64,000 nucleotides of DNA from Heterohyrax brucei (taxonomy: Eukaryota > Chordata > Mammalia > Hyracoidea > Procaviidae), in the NCBI GenBank assembly GCA_028571685.1, contig CM053146.1, positions 25,083,431 to 25,147,430 on the forward strand, in the 5' to 3' direction. Below, piece by piece: positions 11,806 through 22,889 of this stretch. The notes below the pieces were generated by a model. The model had not been told where the DNA came from, searched no databases, and saw nothing but the letters and a program-made list of their open reading frames with translations. A program made the position numbers and the translations under genes. Position 1 is the first letter of the stretch, and each line of letters opens with the position of its first letter.

Positions 11806-14800
11806 GCACACTTTTCCTGACTTTAAACCACACAGTGTTTCCCTGTTCTTGATCTATGTATGAGTTGCTCATGAGCAAAATTAAGTGTTTTGGAATTTCC
11901 TTTCTTTGCAATGTTATCCTCTGTATAGTCAATAAAGCAGAGGCAAACATCTTCTGATACTTTCTGCTTTCAGACAGGATCTATCTGACATGAGCAAAGC
12001 TTCCCATGCTTCCAAGCCCTCTTCTGAATCTGGCCTGAATTTATGGAAACTCCCTGGTGCCTCAATGTTGTGTGCGTATGTATTTATGATTTTGAAATCT
12101 TCGTGATTAATCAGCCCTTTCTGAGTATACAATTGTGTCCTAAGATTGTATTCAATTTTCATTTGGTTATTATTTGCATGGAATTTTTTTCAACCTACTT
12201 TTATGCTTGGTTCTAAGGTTTGTCTCTTGTAAATAGCACATAGTTGGGTCAGTTTTTAAAAAAAATCTGTTCTTTACTCTCTCCCCACTAAGAAGAGCAT
12301 ATCGTCCTTTTACTTCCACCGCAATTACTTTTAAGAAGAAACTTCTTTTTCCCATTTCCTTAATCTTTGAGTGTCCTAATTCTTCTTTGTCTTTGTCCTT
12401 TGCTACTGCTTTCTTTGGTGCTTTGTTCGTTTATTTTAATGAGGCATTTTGGTTCCCTTCTCCCTTCCTTTTGTATATGTTTTTTACAGATATTTTCTTC
12501 ATGGTTACCATGAATATTACACTTGTCATCTTGTATTTATAGCATCCTAGGATAAGCACTTAGCAACTTGACTTCTGTAACATACACAACATTCTGTATC
12601 TATAGCATTCTGCTGCCTCCTTCTGTTGTTGTTGTCTTTAATTAGACCCTTATATTTACATGCCCTATATCATAATTTTATCCTTAATTTTTATGCATTT
12701 GTTATTAAAATACGTGAACAAAACAATTAGAATTACCAAGCATGAATATCTTAAACTGGCCCATGCAGTTCCTCTTATTAGAGATCTTTCTTTATATGTG
12801 TAGTTTTGAATTGCTTTCTAGTATCTTTTTCCTTTCCATCACAGAATTCTCATTAGTATTTTTTATACAGCTGGTCTGGTAGATATGAACTGTCGAAGTT
12901 TCTTTTTTTGTCTGGCAATGTTAACTTCACCCTTGTTCTTGAAGGACAGTTTCACTATGTGTAGTTTTTAAATTTATTTTCCTTTCAGCATTTTAAATGT
13001 ATTATTCCATTACCTTCTAGTCTTCAATAATTCTAAAGAGAAATTGGCACTTAGTCTTACAGAGTATACTTTGTATGTGACTATCGGCTTCTCATTGCTT
13101 TCAGGATTCTCCTTACTATTTTAGAGCCTGATTTTCATGTGTCTCAGTATAGATCTCTTAGGGTTTACCCTGCGTGGAGTTCTTTGAGTTCCTTGAATTC
13201 GTACATTCATGTTTTTGGTCAGGTTAGAGAAATTTTCTGTCATTGTTTTTTCAAGTGTTCTTCTGTTCCTTTCTCTTCCTGTTTCTTTCATCTTCCTATT
13301 GAGTTCCCATGATGTGTATTAGATCTCTTGATGTCCCATGATTCCATTAAACTGTACTCAGCCTTCTAGAGCCTTTGCTCTTGTTACTATTCTCCAGACT
13401 CTGTAATTTCAATTACCTTGTCCTCTAATTTGCTGATTCTTATGCCTAATCTGTTTTTGAATCTTTCATTGTGTTTCTCATTTCAGTTTATTGTCACTAT
13501 CATTTGCAATATTTCTATTTGGTTTCTTTTTATTATTGTTATTTTTTTAATTTTCAACCTATTCATACATTGTTTTCCTTACTACTATTACTTTAGCTCA
13601 TCTATGTTTTCCCTTAGTTCTTTGATTGTTTCACATTGTATTATATTCTTCCAGTCTTTGCACCATTTGAGTTTTTATAGACATAATTTCATTCTTTTTG
13701 TCTTGTTTGTTTGGGTGAGCCGTCATTTCCTTTGTGTACATTGTGGTTGTTGTTGTTGTGGCATTGGATTTTTGAGGGAGTTAACTTTCTCAGTCCTCCC
13801 AGTTTTTGATGTTTTTGCCGGCACTGTCTTCTGCAAAAATGCTCTTAGGTCAGAGAGACATGGCCTTTGCCTATCCTTTCCTTTCCCTCTCTGTGATTGT
13901 TTCTTCCTTCTTGATTTTATTTGGAATCAAAAGCTCCAGATCTCAGTTTTTAACTTTCAGTGTCTCCTAAACATACCAGAGAATACTGCCACTAAGGCAA
14001 GATACTATGTACTAATCAATCTGTTTACCAAGAGGCATAGTCTTCTCTCTGTGTTTGTTACTGCCTCCCCTGCTCTATGTTTTTCAACCACACTTTCGTT
14101 TGGAAAGCCTACACTCAGTAAGCTACATACAAGGCTAGGAGTTGCCCTATGGTTTTGCCTGAGGCTTTCTTCTCTTCTCTGGGAGACTTGCTTATATCTG
14201 GGCTGACTTTCAGGGCAAGTACAGGCAGACTTCTTTCTGTTTTAGGAGGAAGCCGGGTTGACACTCCCCAGAAGGTGGCAGCTGACAGCAGTGGGGGAGG
14301 TGGGAAAGGCTGTCATTCTCCTGGCAAACCTTATTTATTTTATCCTAGAAGCTTGGACTTCTGTCTCTTTGCACAGGTAGTGGGTACGGTGGTAAAGTAA
14401 GTGATCTCTTTTTCTACAGTTACTTCCGCAGTTCACAGCAGCTGACAGCTCACTTGTCTGGAAGAAGGGTTAGGGAAAGCTGGAGAAACAATTTTCCTAC
14501 CATATGTGATTTGTTGACTCATCTATTCTTGCCTATGTGCAGTTCTCTGCTGCTGTCTGTCATTCCCGAATTCAGAGGACCTTTTTGTAAGGGAGAGAAA
14601 GAATGATAGTGTGTATTCATTGTCATCTTTCCAGAATCTCTTGGAAATATTTTTTGTCTTTTGTGGATACAGAATTCTATGTTGATCTCTGTATTTTACT
14701 TTTGTCTGTAAATTACTGATGGCTTAACATGGCCTTCTTATCTCCATTGTTTCTGATGAAAAATAACCTTTTTATTATCAGTTTTATGTATACTATGTGT

Positions 14801-14860
14801 CATATTTTTCTTTGTTAGCTTTTAAGTTTTTTTTTTTCACCTTTAGTTGTATTCTTTGTT

Positions 14861-14973
14861 AGCATGGGTCTATCCTAAAATTGTTCATAGTTCTAAAGCA
14901 AATCTTTGAATCCTTGTATGGAGTCTTTAATCACAAAGTCTGAACCTTATACAGTTTCAGTGGAAAACTTGAG
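14861..14973 (+). repeat. Direct repeat copy 1 (113 bp)
   Basis: Begins AGCATGGGTCTATCCTAAAA and includes GAACCTTATACAGTTTCAGT. It recurs 933 bp downstream at 15794-15906 with roughly 85-90% identity by eye. I do not recognise the family. Confidence 0.8.
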
Positions 14974-15100
14974 CTATTTACCAAGCTTCTGTAATGCGGA
15001 GGGATTCAGACACTGGCTGTTCTTTCTGCTGAGACATTTGCTTATCTATATCAGCATTTTGAGTGTTGTTTTCTCTCTGGTCTGTCTCAAACATGGGCAG

Positions 15101-15300
15101 TTTGTTGCCATTGTTAGATATTGTCAAGTCAGCTTCAACTCATGAAGAGGTCATGTGACAGAGTACAACAGCCTGAGGGTTTCATGCACTGTAGAACAGG
15201 ACACCAAGGCTTTCTCCTGTGAAGCCCACCGGGTGGATTCTAATTGCCAATCTTTGGTTAGCAGCTAAGTGCTTAACAATTGCTCCACTGAGACTCCTTT
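15101..15300 (-). mobile_element. AfroSINE, long form, minus strand
   Basis: Complement-strand layout: TTTGTTGCCATTGTTAGA tail side, GACAGAGTACAACAGCC core, then GGTTAGCAGCTAAGTGCTTA and TGCTCCACTGAGACTCC at the head. The body is longer than in the 165-bp form, with extra sequence between core and B-box. It lies between the two direct repeats. Confidence 0.8.
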
Positions 15301-15793
15301 TTGCACTTTAGGGGTCTGCCAAGGATTTGAAGACAAGTTAGAAGCAGATTTTTAGGATCCTTTTGGGCTCCCTCTGTTCTAGAATTTTTCCTTCAGTTTT
15401 GGACAAAGCTTTCCTTCCTCTAACTCATCAGAAAACCTAGGTTTTCAAATTTATTTAAACTCTCTGCTTGAATTCTAGCTGTCCAGTTCCCTGTTTTCTG
15501 GAGAAAGCCCTTTGGGGAAATATACAAACCAGGGTCTCACTCAGCGTGATTCTCCTCTTCAAGGGTTATACTCCTCTGTTTCTACCTGCAGGGCTTTTAA
15601 ATATGTGTTCTCACATATCATAGGTTATAACTCATAGATTATAACAATTATCTGTGGAAAGGTTAGTTCCTAACAGGTTTCTTTCTTATTACAGCAGTCA
15701 GAAAGTAGATTGCACCATATTGAATAAATATTATTTTCTGATCCCTTATCAATAGTCCATATCTATGTGTAGTATGAATGTATATATATAGGC
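15301..15793. other. Unassigned sequence between direct repeats
   Basis: AT-rich, no recognisable gene or element. It ends in a short TA-rich run just before the second direct repeat. Confidence 0.5.
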
Positions 15794-15906
15794 AGCATGG
15801 GTCTATTCTAAATTTGTCCTTAGTTCTAAATCAAATCTTTCAATCCTTATATGCAGTCTTTAATCATAAAGTGTGAACCTTATACAGTTTCAGTGGGAAA
15901 CCCAAG
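15794..15906 (+). repeat. Direct repeat copy 2 (113 bp)
   Basis: Second copy of the 14861-14973 repeat, with GAACCTTATACAGTTTCAGT conserved. Similarity stops on both sides: a TA run precedes it and a TC microsatellite follows. Confidence 0.8.
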
Positions 15907-15908
15907 CA

Positions 15909-15958
15909 CTGTCTCTCTCTCTCTCTCTCTGTGGGGAGAGAGAGAGACATACAGAGAG
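15909..15958. repeat. TC/GA microsatellite able to fold on itself
   Basis: A run of TC dinucleotides, a GTGGGG loop, then GA dinucleotides. The two arms are complementary, giving a hairpin directly upstream of an AfroSINE. Confidence 0.8.
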
Positions 15959-15959
15959 A

Positions 15960-16118
15960 GTGCCCTGGTGGTGCAGTGGTTAAGAGATAGGGCTTCTGAT
16001 CAAGAGGTCAGCAGTTCAAATTCATCAGCCATCCCTTGAAAACCCAAAGGGGTAGTTCTACTCTCTTACGGGGTGGCCACTATGAGTAAGAATCTTTTTG
16101 ATGGCAATGAGTTTGGTA
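15960..16118 (+). mobile_element. AfroSINE, short form
   Basis: CCCTGGTGGTGCAGTGGTTA head with a good A-box-like segment, GTCAGCAGTTCAAATTC B-box-like segment, GGGGTAGTTCTACTCTC core and a TTGATGGCAATGAGTTTGG tail. Confidence 0.9.
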
Positions 16119-16209
16119 TTATACACAGTACATATATATATAGTAGCCAGTGTTATATATACTATATACAATAGCTAAAATAATTTTACACGTTATGTAA
16201 AACAAAGAA

Positions 16210-16327
16210 AAACTTGTTGCCATTGAGTCAAATCCAACTTACACTAACCCAATAGGACAGAATAGAACCGCCAATAGGGTTTCCAAGGTGCAATTGGTAG
16301 ATTCTAGCTGTTCACCCCAGGGACCTT
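16210..16327 (-). mobile_element. AfroSINE, minus strand, truncated head
   Basis: Tail side AACTTGTTGCCATTGAGTC, core AATAGGACAGAATAGAACCG and GGGTTTCCAAGG are clear. The tRNA-like head is degraded after about 16300. Confidence 0.85.
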
Positions 16328-16728
16328 ATGTCATGTAGCATAACTATAAAAATATAAAATAATTATATATAAATGACACATGATAGCTAACCTAACTATA
16401 TATACATATGTTATATATATACGATCTAAATTATCTAAATAGCTAATTTGTACTTCTGTCTGTGGGTATTAAATGAGATATAATAAGTAAAATGGTGCTG
16501 TATTATATACATATGTACTTAAAAACATGTACACTATAGTATTTTAGCTATAGTACCTATAAAGTTAACTGTTGATGTGTCTTTTATCACGTGTATATAT
16601 AAAGATGTAAACTATTTATATCTAAAATTTAGTTTAACTATCTTTAATTCACATACAAAATTATTTTAGACTAAATTGTGAAATTTCATGGAACATTAAC
16701 TTTATCTGTGCATTTTTCCCATATATAT
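16328..16728. other. AT-rich spacer
   Basis: Rich in TATATA and ATATAC runs and short A/T palindromes. No element recognised. Confidence 0.6.
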
Positions 16729-16730
16729 AT

Positions 16731-16892
16731 GGAAATCCTGGTAGTGCAGTAGTTAAGTGCTACAGCTACTAACTGAGAGGTCAGTGGTTTGAATCCACCA
16801 AGCTGTTCTTAGAAACTCTATGGTATAATTCTACTCCATCCTATAGGGCGTCTGTGAATCAGAAATTGACTCACTAGCAATGTGTTTCACTT
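16731..16892 (+). mobile_element. AfroSINE, first of a tandem pair
   Basis: GGAAATCCTGGTAGTGCAGT head, GGTCAGTGGTTTGAATCC B-box-like segment, CCTATAGGGCG core and an ATTGACTCACTAGCAATG tail. A second copy starts within a few bases, in the same orientation. Confidence 0.9.
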
Positions 16893-16894
16893 TT

Positions 16895-17056
16895 GGTATA
16901 ACCCCGGTGGAGTAGTGGTTAATTGCTATAGATGCAGACCAGAAGATTCGCAGTTCAAATCTGCCAGGCATTCTTTAGAAATGTGTGGGGCAGTTTTACT
17001 CTGTCTGTAGAGTTGCTGTGAGTCAGAATCAACTCAGTGGTGGATTTGTCTGTTTT
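16895..17056 (+). mobile_element. AfroSINE, second of a tandem pair
   Basis: ACCCCGGTGGAGTAGTGGTT head, GCAGTTCAAATCTGCC B-box-like segment, GGGGCAGTTTTACTCTGTC core and a GAATCAACTCAGTGGTGG tail. Head-to-tail with the previous copy, with almost no spacer. Confidence 0.9.
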
Positions 17057-17149
17057 ATATGTTTATTTATTTATATGGTGTGTGTTAGTGTGAAGAGAGA
17101 AAGAGATAGGAAATAAAGAAGCATTAAAAGAATTATGGACAGTGATATA

Positions 17150-17815
17150 GGGAGTCCTAAAATCTAGCAAGCAGCAGTCTAGGAAGTATCATTTGATCCT
17201 AATCTAACTCTAGCAAAGGAGAATGAAGAACACCAAAGAAATAAGGAAAATATAAACCCAAGACTCAGAAAGGGCCACATAAACCAGAGACTGCATCAGA
17301 ATGAGACCAGAAGAACTAGATGCCACCTGGCTACCACCAGTGACTTCCCTGACAGGGAACACATCAGACACCTTGAAGGAGCAGTAGAAATTTAGATAGC
17401 AGAGCTCGTACTCTTGTAAAAATCCAGACTTGATAGTCTGAAAGATTGGGCAGTCCCCAGAAGACATGGCCTCTAGAGTCTCAACCCTGAACTGACACCA
17501 TCCATGAAATCAGCTCTTCAGACAAAGATTTACCTGATCTATAAGACATAAAGCGATACTGCTGAAGCATGTGCTTCTTGGCTTAAGTAGAAACAGAAGA
17601 CTAACTGGGCAGCCCTTGTCCAGAGGTGAGATGGGAAGGCAGAAGGAGATAGGAACTAGTGGAATGGACATCAGAAATATAGATGGAGAGGGAGAGCATG
17701 CTGTGGAAGAATGGAGAGAACAGCTAGGGTAACAACAATGCGTGTATAGACCTCTGTGTGAGAAACTGACTTGAATTGTAAGCTTTCGTTTAAAACACAA
17801 TTTAAAATTTGGAAG
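17150..17815 (+). mobile_element. L1 3' UTR, 5'-truncated insertion
   Basis: Matches the type B 3' UTR also seen at 46560-47470: CAAAGGAGAATGAAGAACACC, AACCAGAGACTGCATCAG, AGAAGAACTAGATGCCACC, and a 3' end with GAGAAACTGACTTGAATTG and a degraded AATAAA. No ORF2 sequence is attached. Confidence 0.8.
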
Positions 17816-17964
17816 AAGATTGGGCGGTGTAGAAAATCACAACTTTGCAATTCCTCAATATGAAAATTGCTTCAGGAACAGGCCATCAAAAGATAGGAAT
17901 CCACTGTGTAAGGGGTGATTGGGGAACTGAACATGCCCATAGCGTTGAAGTACCACCACTCAGA

Positions 17965-18092
17965 TTATCTAATCACTATAGAGCTGACAACCAAAAGACC
18001 AACAGTTCGAAACCCTAGCAGGTAGTCCTACACTGTCTGTCCTGTAGGGTTGCTGATAGTCAGAATCAATTCAGTGACAACAGGTGTTTTTC
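17965..18092 (+). mobile_element. AfroSINE, degraded
   Basis: Recognisable by GAGCTGACAACCAAAAGACC, the B-box-like CAGTTCGAAACCC, TGTCCTGTAGGGTTGCTG and GAATCAATTCAGTGACAAC. The central part is shortened. Confidence 0.75.
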
Positions 18093-18199
18093 TAAATTTA
18101 ATTTAATTTTTTAAATGGAGGGAAAGCACGTGCTTTAATAGTGGATAAGCCTGGTAGTCACCACCTTAACCAATGAACAAATTTTTCATCACCATAATG

Positions 18200-19210
18200 G
18201 GGAAACTTCTATCATGTGGGTGATGCAGAGACTTACTTAATATGGCCCTTTTAGCCATACATAATTTTATAAAGATTGGGCAGAATTATATAAATAAGAT
18301 ACTTCTGGCCCAGCAAGGGGATTGGACAGCCTGCTAATAATGCAAATAGGTATATGAAATGCTTATGGGATGGGTGCATGTAAATAAGATGCATTAAATC
18401 CTAGCAGGGGAACTGGTCATTTTTCCCAGCATTCTATGCTTAAAAAGAGAGTCAATCACAGAGCTGAGACGGGCCCTCATTATCACCAAGAAAGAAGACC
18501 CAGGAGTGGAGCCTATCCCTTGGACCCAAGGTCCCTGCTCTGAGAACCTCCTAGACTCAGGAGACAAAGAGCTGTAACACCAGGGATGGCATAAGACGAT
18601 GAGAAGCAGCAGTAGCAGCAGAGAAATAGTGGCAGCTGGAACAGGAGACCAGCATGTAAAATGGTGCTGTGGATTTCCTGGCTCATAGAGGCAGCTACAG
18701 TGAGTGTGGTGACTTAGGAAACAAGAGGCTGATGCATGTGGGCAGGAGGCTTACTGGTGGACTGGGGTGTCTCCATACACCTATTGGTGAAGCTAAAGGG
18801 CTGTGTCACACTTGCCTGAGAAGGACAAATGTGAGGTTGAGAGGCAGAGAAGCTGAGAGGTGAGCACCAGAAAGAGACCTTCCTATGGATGCATCTGAAA
18901 GCAAGCTGCATAGATTAAAGAACTGCATCCTGAATTCTTCCTGACCCTGAATTGCAACCAGTTACTTATTAAGAAACCCCATGATAGTGAGTATTGTGTA
19001 TGAATTCTGTGTGGCCATTATAATAAGTTATCTAACTGGGTAGAAAAGTAGAGAGTTCCATGGAAGGAATGACTGGTGTCAAAACTGGTAAAAAGAAGTT
19101 GGAGAAGGGAGGTATGTCTGATCTCTGCCTTATAAGGATCAACCTTGGGCTGCTAATCTTGATATTCCTCTGCCCTTGTGGAGTCAGAGGTCAGATGCTT
19201 CCGTCACACC
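18200..19210 (+). mobile_element. Probable ERVL-type long terminal repeat
   Basis: About 1 kb that resembles a long mammalian LTR. It has a TATA-like TATAAATAAGAT near 18291, a degraded polyadenylation region (TTATTAAGAAACCCCAT near 18965) followed by GAATTCTGTGTGGCC, and a downstream U5-like stretch ending near CCGTCACACC. No retroviral coding sequence adjoins it, so it would be solitary. Boundaries and target duplication were not resolved, and assignment to the ERVL group is by resemblance only. Confidence 0.45.
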
Positions 19211-19615
19211 ATTCTTGCGATATAATGTTGTTATTATACAGAAGGAAGTATTGGTAATTATTTCTGCAGTCTTTTTTTGGGAAAAAAAAGTGGTTCACTG
19301 GAATCTACTCATTGCAAGACAATTATACAAATTTTGACTGTTCATAATTTCAGGAAGTTAAGAATAAAGAGAAAGAAAATGTTATACACAGGAGTTTAAG
19401 AATCAGCTTGATAACAGATTTAATACCAGAATACAATGCTATAATATCATTTAAAACTTATACAAAAAACCCAAACCTGGGATCCTAACCCTAGAACATG
19501 TCTCAAACAACTTGAGAAAAAAAAATTAAAAGCATTTTTGAACATACATAATCTGTTTTTGTCCCTGGTATTCTCTATGCAAAAGCGTACTTGGAAACAA
19601 CCTTAAGGTGTCATA
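19211..19615. other. Unassigned sequence
   Basis: No gene or recognisable element. It contains two short A-rich runs. Confidence 0.5.
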
Positions 19616-20612
19616 CAATGTCTGACAATTAAGTTCAAGAATTTGCCACCATGTGCTCACATTGCCAGCACTGCGCAAACAACTTGGTAAGTTTTCATAA
19701 CCTTGGTATGTCAGTGTCTCTCAGCTGTGTACATGTTGACATATGGCAGTGTCTTGCTGAGTGGCATTCATTATCATTGTTGCAAGTTTTTGTGTAATGT
19801 CACTAGAATGTTGGAGCTTGAATTAGAGCAATTTTTTGCTAAAGTTGGCAAGAGTGAAAGTGAAATCAGGGACATGTCAGCCTAAGTTTATGAAGATAAT
19901 TCCATGAGGAAAACAGCAGTGTACAAATGGAGTAAATGTTGTCCTGAGGGGAGAGAAAACATCACTGAAGAAGAGATGTTTCTTCTACATGCAGCCAGTA
20001 ACAAGCAGAACCAAGGAAAGCATTGAAAAAAGTCGTTGAATTGTGCGCCAGTATCACTGGTTGACTGTGAGAAGCATAGTTGACCAACTAAACACTGATA
20101 GACAAATGGTTAGGAAAATCTTAACTGAAAATTTTGGCATGAGAGAGATACGTGCAAAAATGGTCCCAAAGGAATTCACTAACGAACAAAAGCAAAGAAG
20201 AGTCGAAATTTGCCAAGTCCTTTTGGGGAGGCAAGACAATGTTTGGGGACATGTTACCACTGGTGATGAAATGTGGGTGTATCAGTATGACCCTGAAACA
20301 AAGCATCAAAGTATGCAAAAGAAGTCAGACAATTCTCGACAACCAAAAAATCCCATTAGTACAAATCGAGAGCCACAATGATATTGCTAACTCTTTAACA
20401 TGAGAGGGATTGTTCATTATGAATTTGCACCGAACTGACAGTTAACTAAGTTTACTATTTGGAAATGCTGAAAAGGCTGCATGAAAAAGATGAAAGCAAC
20501 CTGAATCTTTCACCGACAACTCAGAGCTCTTTCCATCACAACGAAGCACTGGCTTGCTTGGCATTCTCTATGAGAGAGCCTTTCGCCAGTGAGCAAATAA
20601 CTGCGTTGGACA
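19616..20612 (+). mobile_element. Mariner transposon, 3'-truncated
   Basis: Starts after a TA (19614-19615) with CAATGTCTGACAATTAAGTT, matching the 5' terminal repeat of the complete copy at 23970-25240. Similarity ends near 20612, inside the transposase, so the last catalytic region and the 3' terminal repeat are missing. It lies in opposite orientation to the other copy, about 3.4 kb away. Confidence 0.9.
19809..20612 (+). pseudogene. Mariner transposase remnant
   Basis: Mariner transposase binds the terminal repeats with N-terminal helix-turn-helix domains and cuts and rejoins DNA with a D,D34D catalytic triad. The N-terminus appears as MLELELEQFFAKVGKSESE near 19809, ended by a stop. The best stretch (20043-20381) reads HWLTVRSIVDQLNTDRQMVR, the second DNA-binding helix region, then MVPKEFTNEQKQRRVEICQ and VTTGDEMWVYQYDPETK, keeping the first catalytic aspartate in GDE. 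The second catalytic position (codon 20540-20542) reads AAC, asparagine. The third is lost by truncation. Several frameshifts and stops are present. Confidence 0.88.
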
Positions 20613-21605
20613 TAGTGGTGAAAATGTTTTTATTTCATAAATTTTATATTTTACACATTTTAGCTATATCCTAAGCATATAGCATAAATGACTAATAATC
20701 TCAAAAGAAAATATAAGTGTAAATATTAGCAATGTAAATAATTTAAAATTGAGACGAGGAATCTACAGACCATAAGTGTGGCAAAGGAAGATTAGTCCAA
20801 GGTCTTACTTTTTTATAAAAAGGCATCAGGAGATTTTTTTCTAAAGTTTGTAAATATTAAATAGATGACTTAGTGCTTTATATAAAGCCATAAATGTGAA
20901 ACTCGAAAACACAAAATGGGAATTCTTGGCTATGTTATCTCTAGGGAATGGGAACAAAATTGAAGAAAAGGAAGATTTTATTCTTTTTATTTTATTCTTT
21001 TATTTGAATTATTTCAGTTAGTAAGGACATGCACTATTTCTATTACCAGAAAAAGGATTAATTTAACAATATGAATGTGTTAATTACAGCTATCCAAACT
21101 TTGACTTACTACGCTGCGATCATAAATAATAAAGTAAGTCTAGCTCTACATGATACTGTGGGAAGGTAGATACAGTATATTGCTTAGTGAACAAGGCCAG
21201 GGTACAAAAGAAAATGAAATCATCAGAGTGGCATAAAATAAACACACACACATATATATGTATGTGTATTTATGTATCTCATGTAATAAAACTTTTGGAT
21301 AGTAAAAATATAAATCCAAAGGAGGAGGGAGAATGTGATTCAAGTGACTCTCAGAAACTCCAGCAATTCCAGTTAAATTGTTAATGATCCTTCCAGCAGA
21401 AAGATTCTAAGCTGGACCTGGCGTAGGTCCAGCTGTGATACTAACAGTAGTTCCCATGATAATCTCTTTCTCCTACCTTTGTAAGTCTTGACTCCAAACT
21501 AGTTCCTTCTTCTGTCAGTTGTACATACTGAGTTACTCCACTTTTTGTGAGCTAGTAACTAACAGCTTTGCCAAGTTCATATAAATTTGAGCTTTTATTA
21601 TGCAA
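20613..21605. other. Unassigned AT-rich sequence
   Basis: No gene or recognisable element. A short CA/TA microsatellite lies at about 21240-21275. Confidence 0.5.
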
Positions 21606-21792
21606 CAGGGTACTGGCTGGTGCATATAGTTTATGCTCAGAGATTGGTGGTTAGAATTCACCCAACAGGAGCATAAAAGAAAGACTGATTGATCTGCTTC
21701 CATAAAGAATCTGACCAAGAAAACTCAGGTTAGCAGTCTATTCTGTAATACACGGGATTGCCATGAGTTGGAACAGGCTTGGTTTTTTGCTT
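21606..21792 (+). mobile_element. AfroSINE, long form, old
   Basis: Diverged copy: GGGTACTGGCTGGTGCATA head, GGTGGTTAGAATTCACCC B-box-like segment, CTGCTTCCATAAAGA of the extra block, and a GATTGCCATGAGTTGGAAC tail. Confidence 0.65.
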
Positions 21793-22889
21793 TCATTTTT
21801 AGCAACAATGTACAGAGTCATCTCAGACCAATTGTTAAATATTGTTTTGGTCCAATTCTCTCAAGTGCCCACTGTGTATAGTTAATGTATTGGTTCAAGA
21901 AGTGCCCTTTGCTTCTGCGGATGACTTCTTTTTTCCCACAAACAGGGTGTTTGTGCTAGAAGATTCCTTTATCATATGACTCCAGGTTCTGTTTCATGGA
22001 TACCTTAAAATGGTTCTGAGTTTTTTAAGGTATAGTTCAGAAATGATAGAAATATTGGCTGAGAGCCACTTTAAGCACTGCTAAGAAATCCTATGAGAAA
22101 AACTTCTAATGTCCTACAGGAAATATAGAACTCTTAGGATACAGTATGCTACATTTCTACCAGAATAACAGTGCCAGAATATTTGCTTGGCTCTCCCAGG
22201 ACTTGTTCAAGCCACATTAATCTGACATCATGTAAGAGCTTTTGACTGCCTGTTGAAGTCTTCCACTGTCTGTGGCTCATTGAGTGCACAAATGCTCTGA
22301 TTAAGAGTAATTCTATACCAGGCAGTTGCAGAATGAGCACGTACCACACTGCCATTGAAACTGGAAGCCTCATCAGCTAATCAGTGAGTGCTGAGAGAAA
22401 TAAAAGCAGAGGAAGGGGCATGTAGAAAGAAGTTGAGGGAGTAAGGAAATAAGCTGGTAATAAGAGGTGACAAAAGTCACAAGAAAATGTGTGCATTCCA
22501 ATTAGAAACAAATGAAACATATTTGGATCCAACTGCAGAGTCCAGGGCACATCTCCAGACAGGAAATGAATTTGGTAGGAGAAAAGGCTGAGAGGTTTCT
22601 TCTGTAAGGTGAGAGAGAGTTAATGAAGTTGTCTGAGAGTGCTTAATACATACGCTGATCATAAACTACAGGAGACACTAGAGAGCACTAAAATCCAGAC
22701 TGCTCTGATTGCACATTTAACAGTCCTTTTCTGGATGCTAGTTGAGACAGCGGTGACAGAATGTGTTCTGAAGATGGAAGTTTGGCTTATATTTGAAAAA
22801 GACTGTCTTACAGCAGAGATTTAGGGCACAGTAAGAATATAAGCCACCATATACATCAGTGTATCATATTATGGTGCATTGCATGTTGT
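21793..22889. other. Unassigned sequence
   Basis: About 1.1 kb with no gene or recognisable element on either strand. Confidence 0.5.

Larger units (their letters stand above)
10826..12043 (-). mobile_element. RTE (BovB-like) element, minus strand
   Basis: About 1.1 kb of RTE reverse transcriptase and 3' end inserted in the old L1. On the minus strand, reading from 12043 down, degraded polymerase sequence appears first (complement of 11930-12040), then SNSYIDQEQGNTVWFKVRKS near 11860. A foreign L1-like block occupies about 11692-11805. The polymerase then resumes with YLFNLCTEQIV before 11640. The 3' end at about 10830 carries the complement of GTGTCATTGAATTG-type tail sequence. Confidence 0.85.
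400..14830 (-). mobile_element. Old L1 element, minus strand, heavily interrupted
   Basis: An ancient L1 read on the minus strand. The 3' side of ORF2 lies at about 400-530 and 660-880. More ORF2 follows at 8495-8778 and 9661-10740, then endonuclease-domain sequence at 10755-10825 and 12044-12260. ORF1 and 5' regions run from 12360 to about 14830. Recognisable endonuclease residues on the minus strand include IINTYAH (near 12085) and CYLQETN (near 12225). The element is split by an AfroSINE carrying a full-length L1 (882-8496), an AfroSINE plus RTE (8779-9660) and another RTE (10826-12043). I could not place 540-660. All frames are destroyed; the 262-codon plus-strand open frame at 13418-14206 is antisense to this element. 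Confidence 0.75.

Noticed and set aside
13418-14206. Longest plus-strand open frame (262 codons), rich in Phe, Leu and Cys
   Set aside because: It lies antisense to the ORF1 and 5' region of the old minus-strand L1. The hydrophobic composition comes from the T-rich complement of A-rich coding sequence, and no domain is recognisable.
14861-15906. The 113-bp pair as the two LTRs of a small provirus
   Set aside because: Ends do not follow TG...CA, no polyadenylation signal or viral sequence lies between, and no target duplication flanks the pair.
15960-16118. tRNA gene suggested by A-box and B-box-like sequence
   Set aside because: The rest follows the AfroSINE layout, and the cloverleaf is not maintained. 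The same applies to all other AfroSINE heads.
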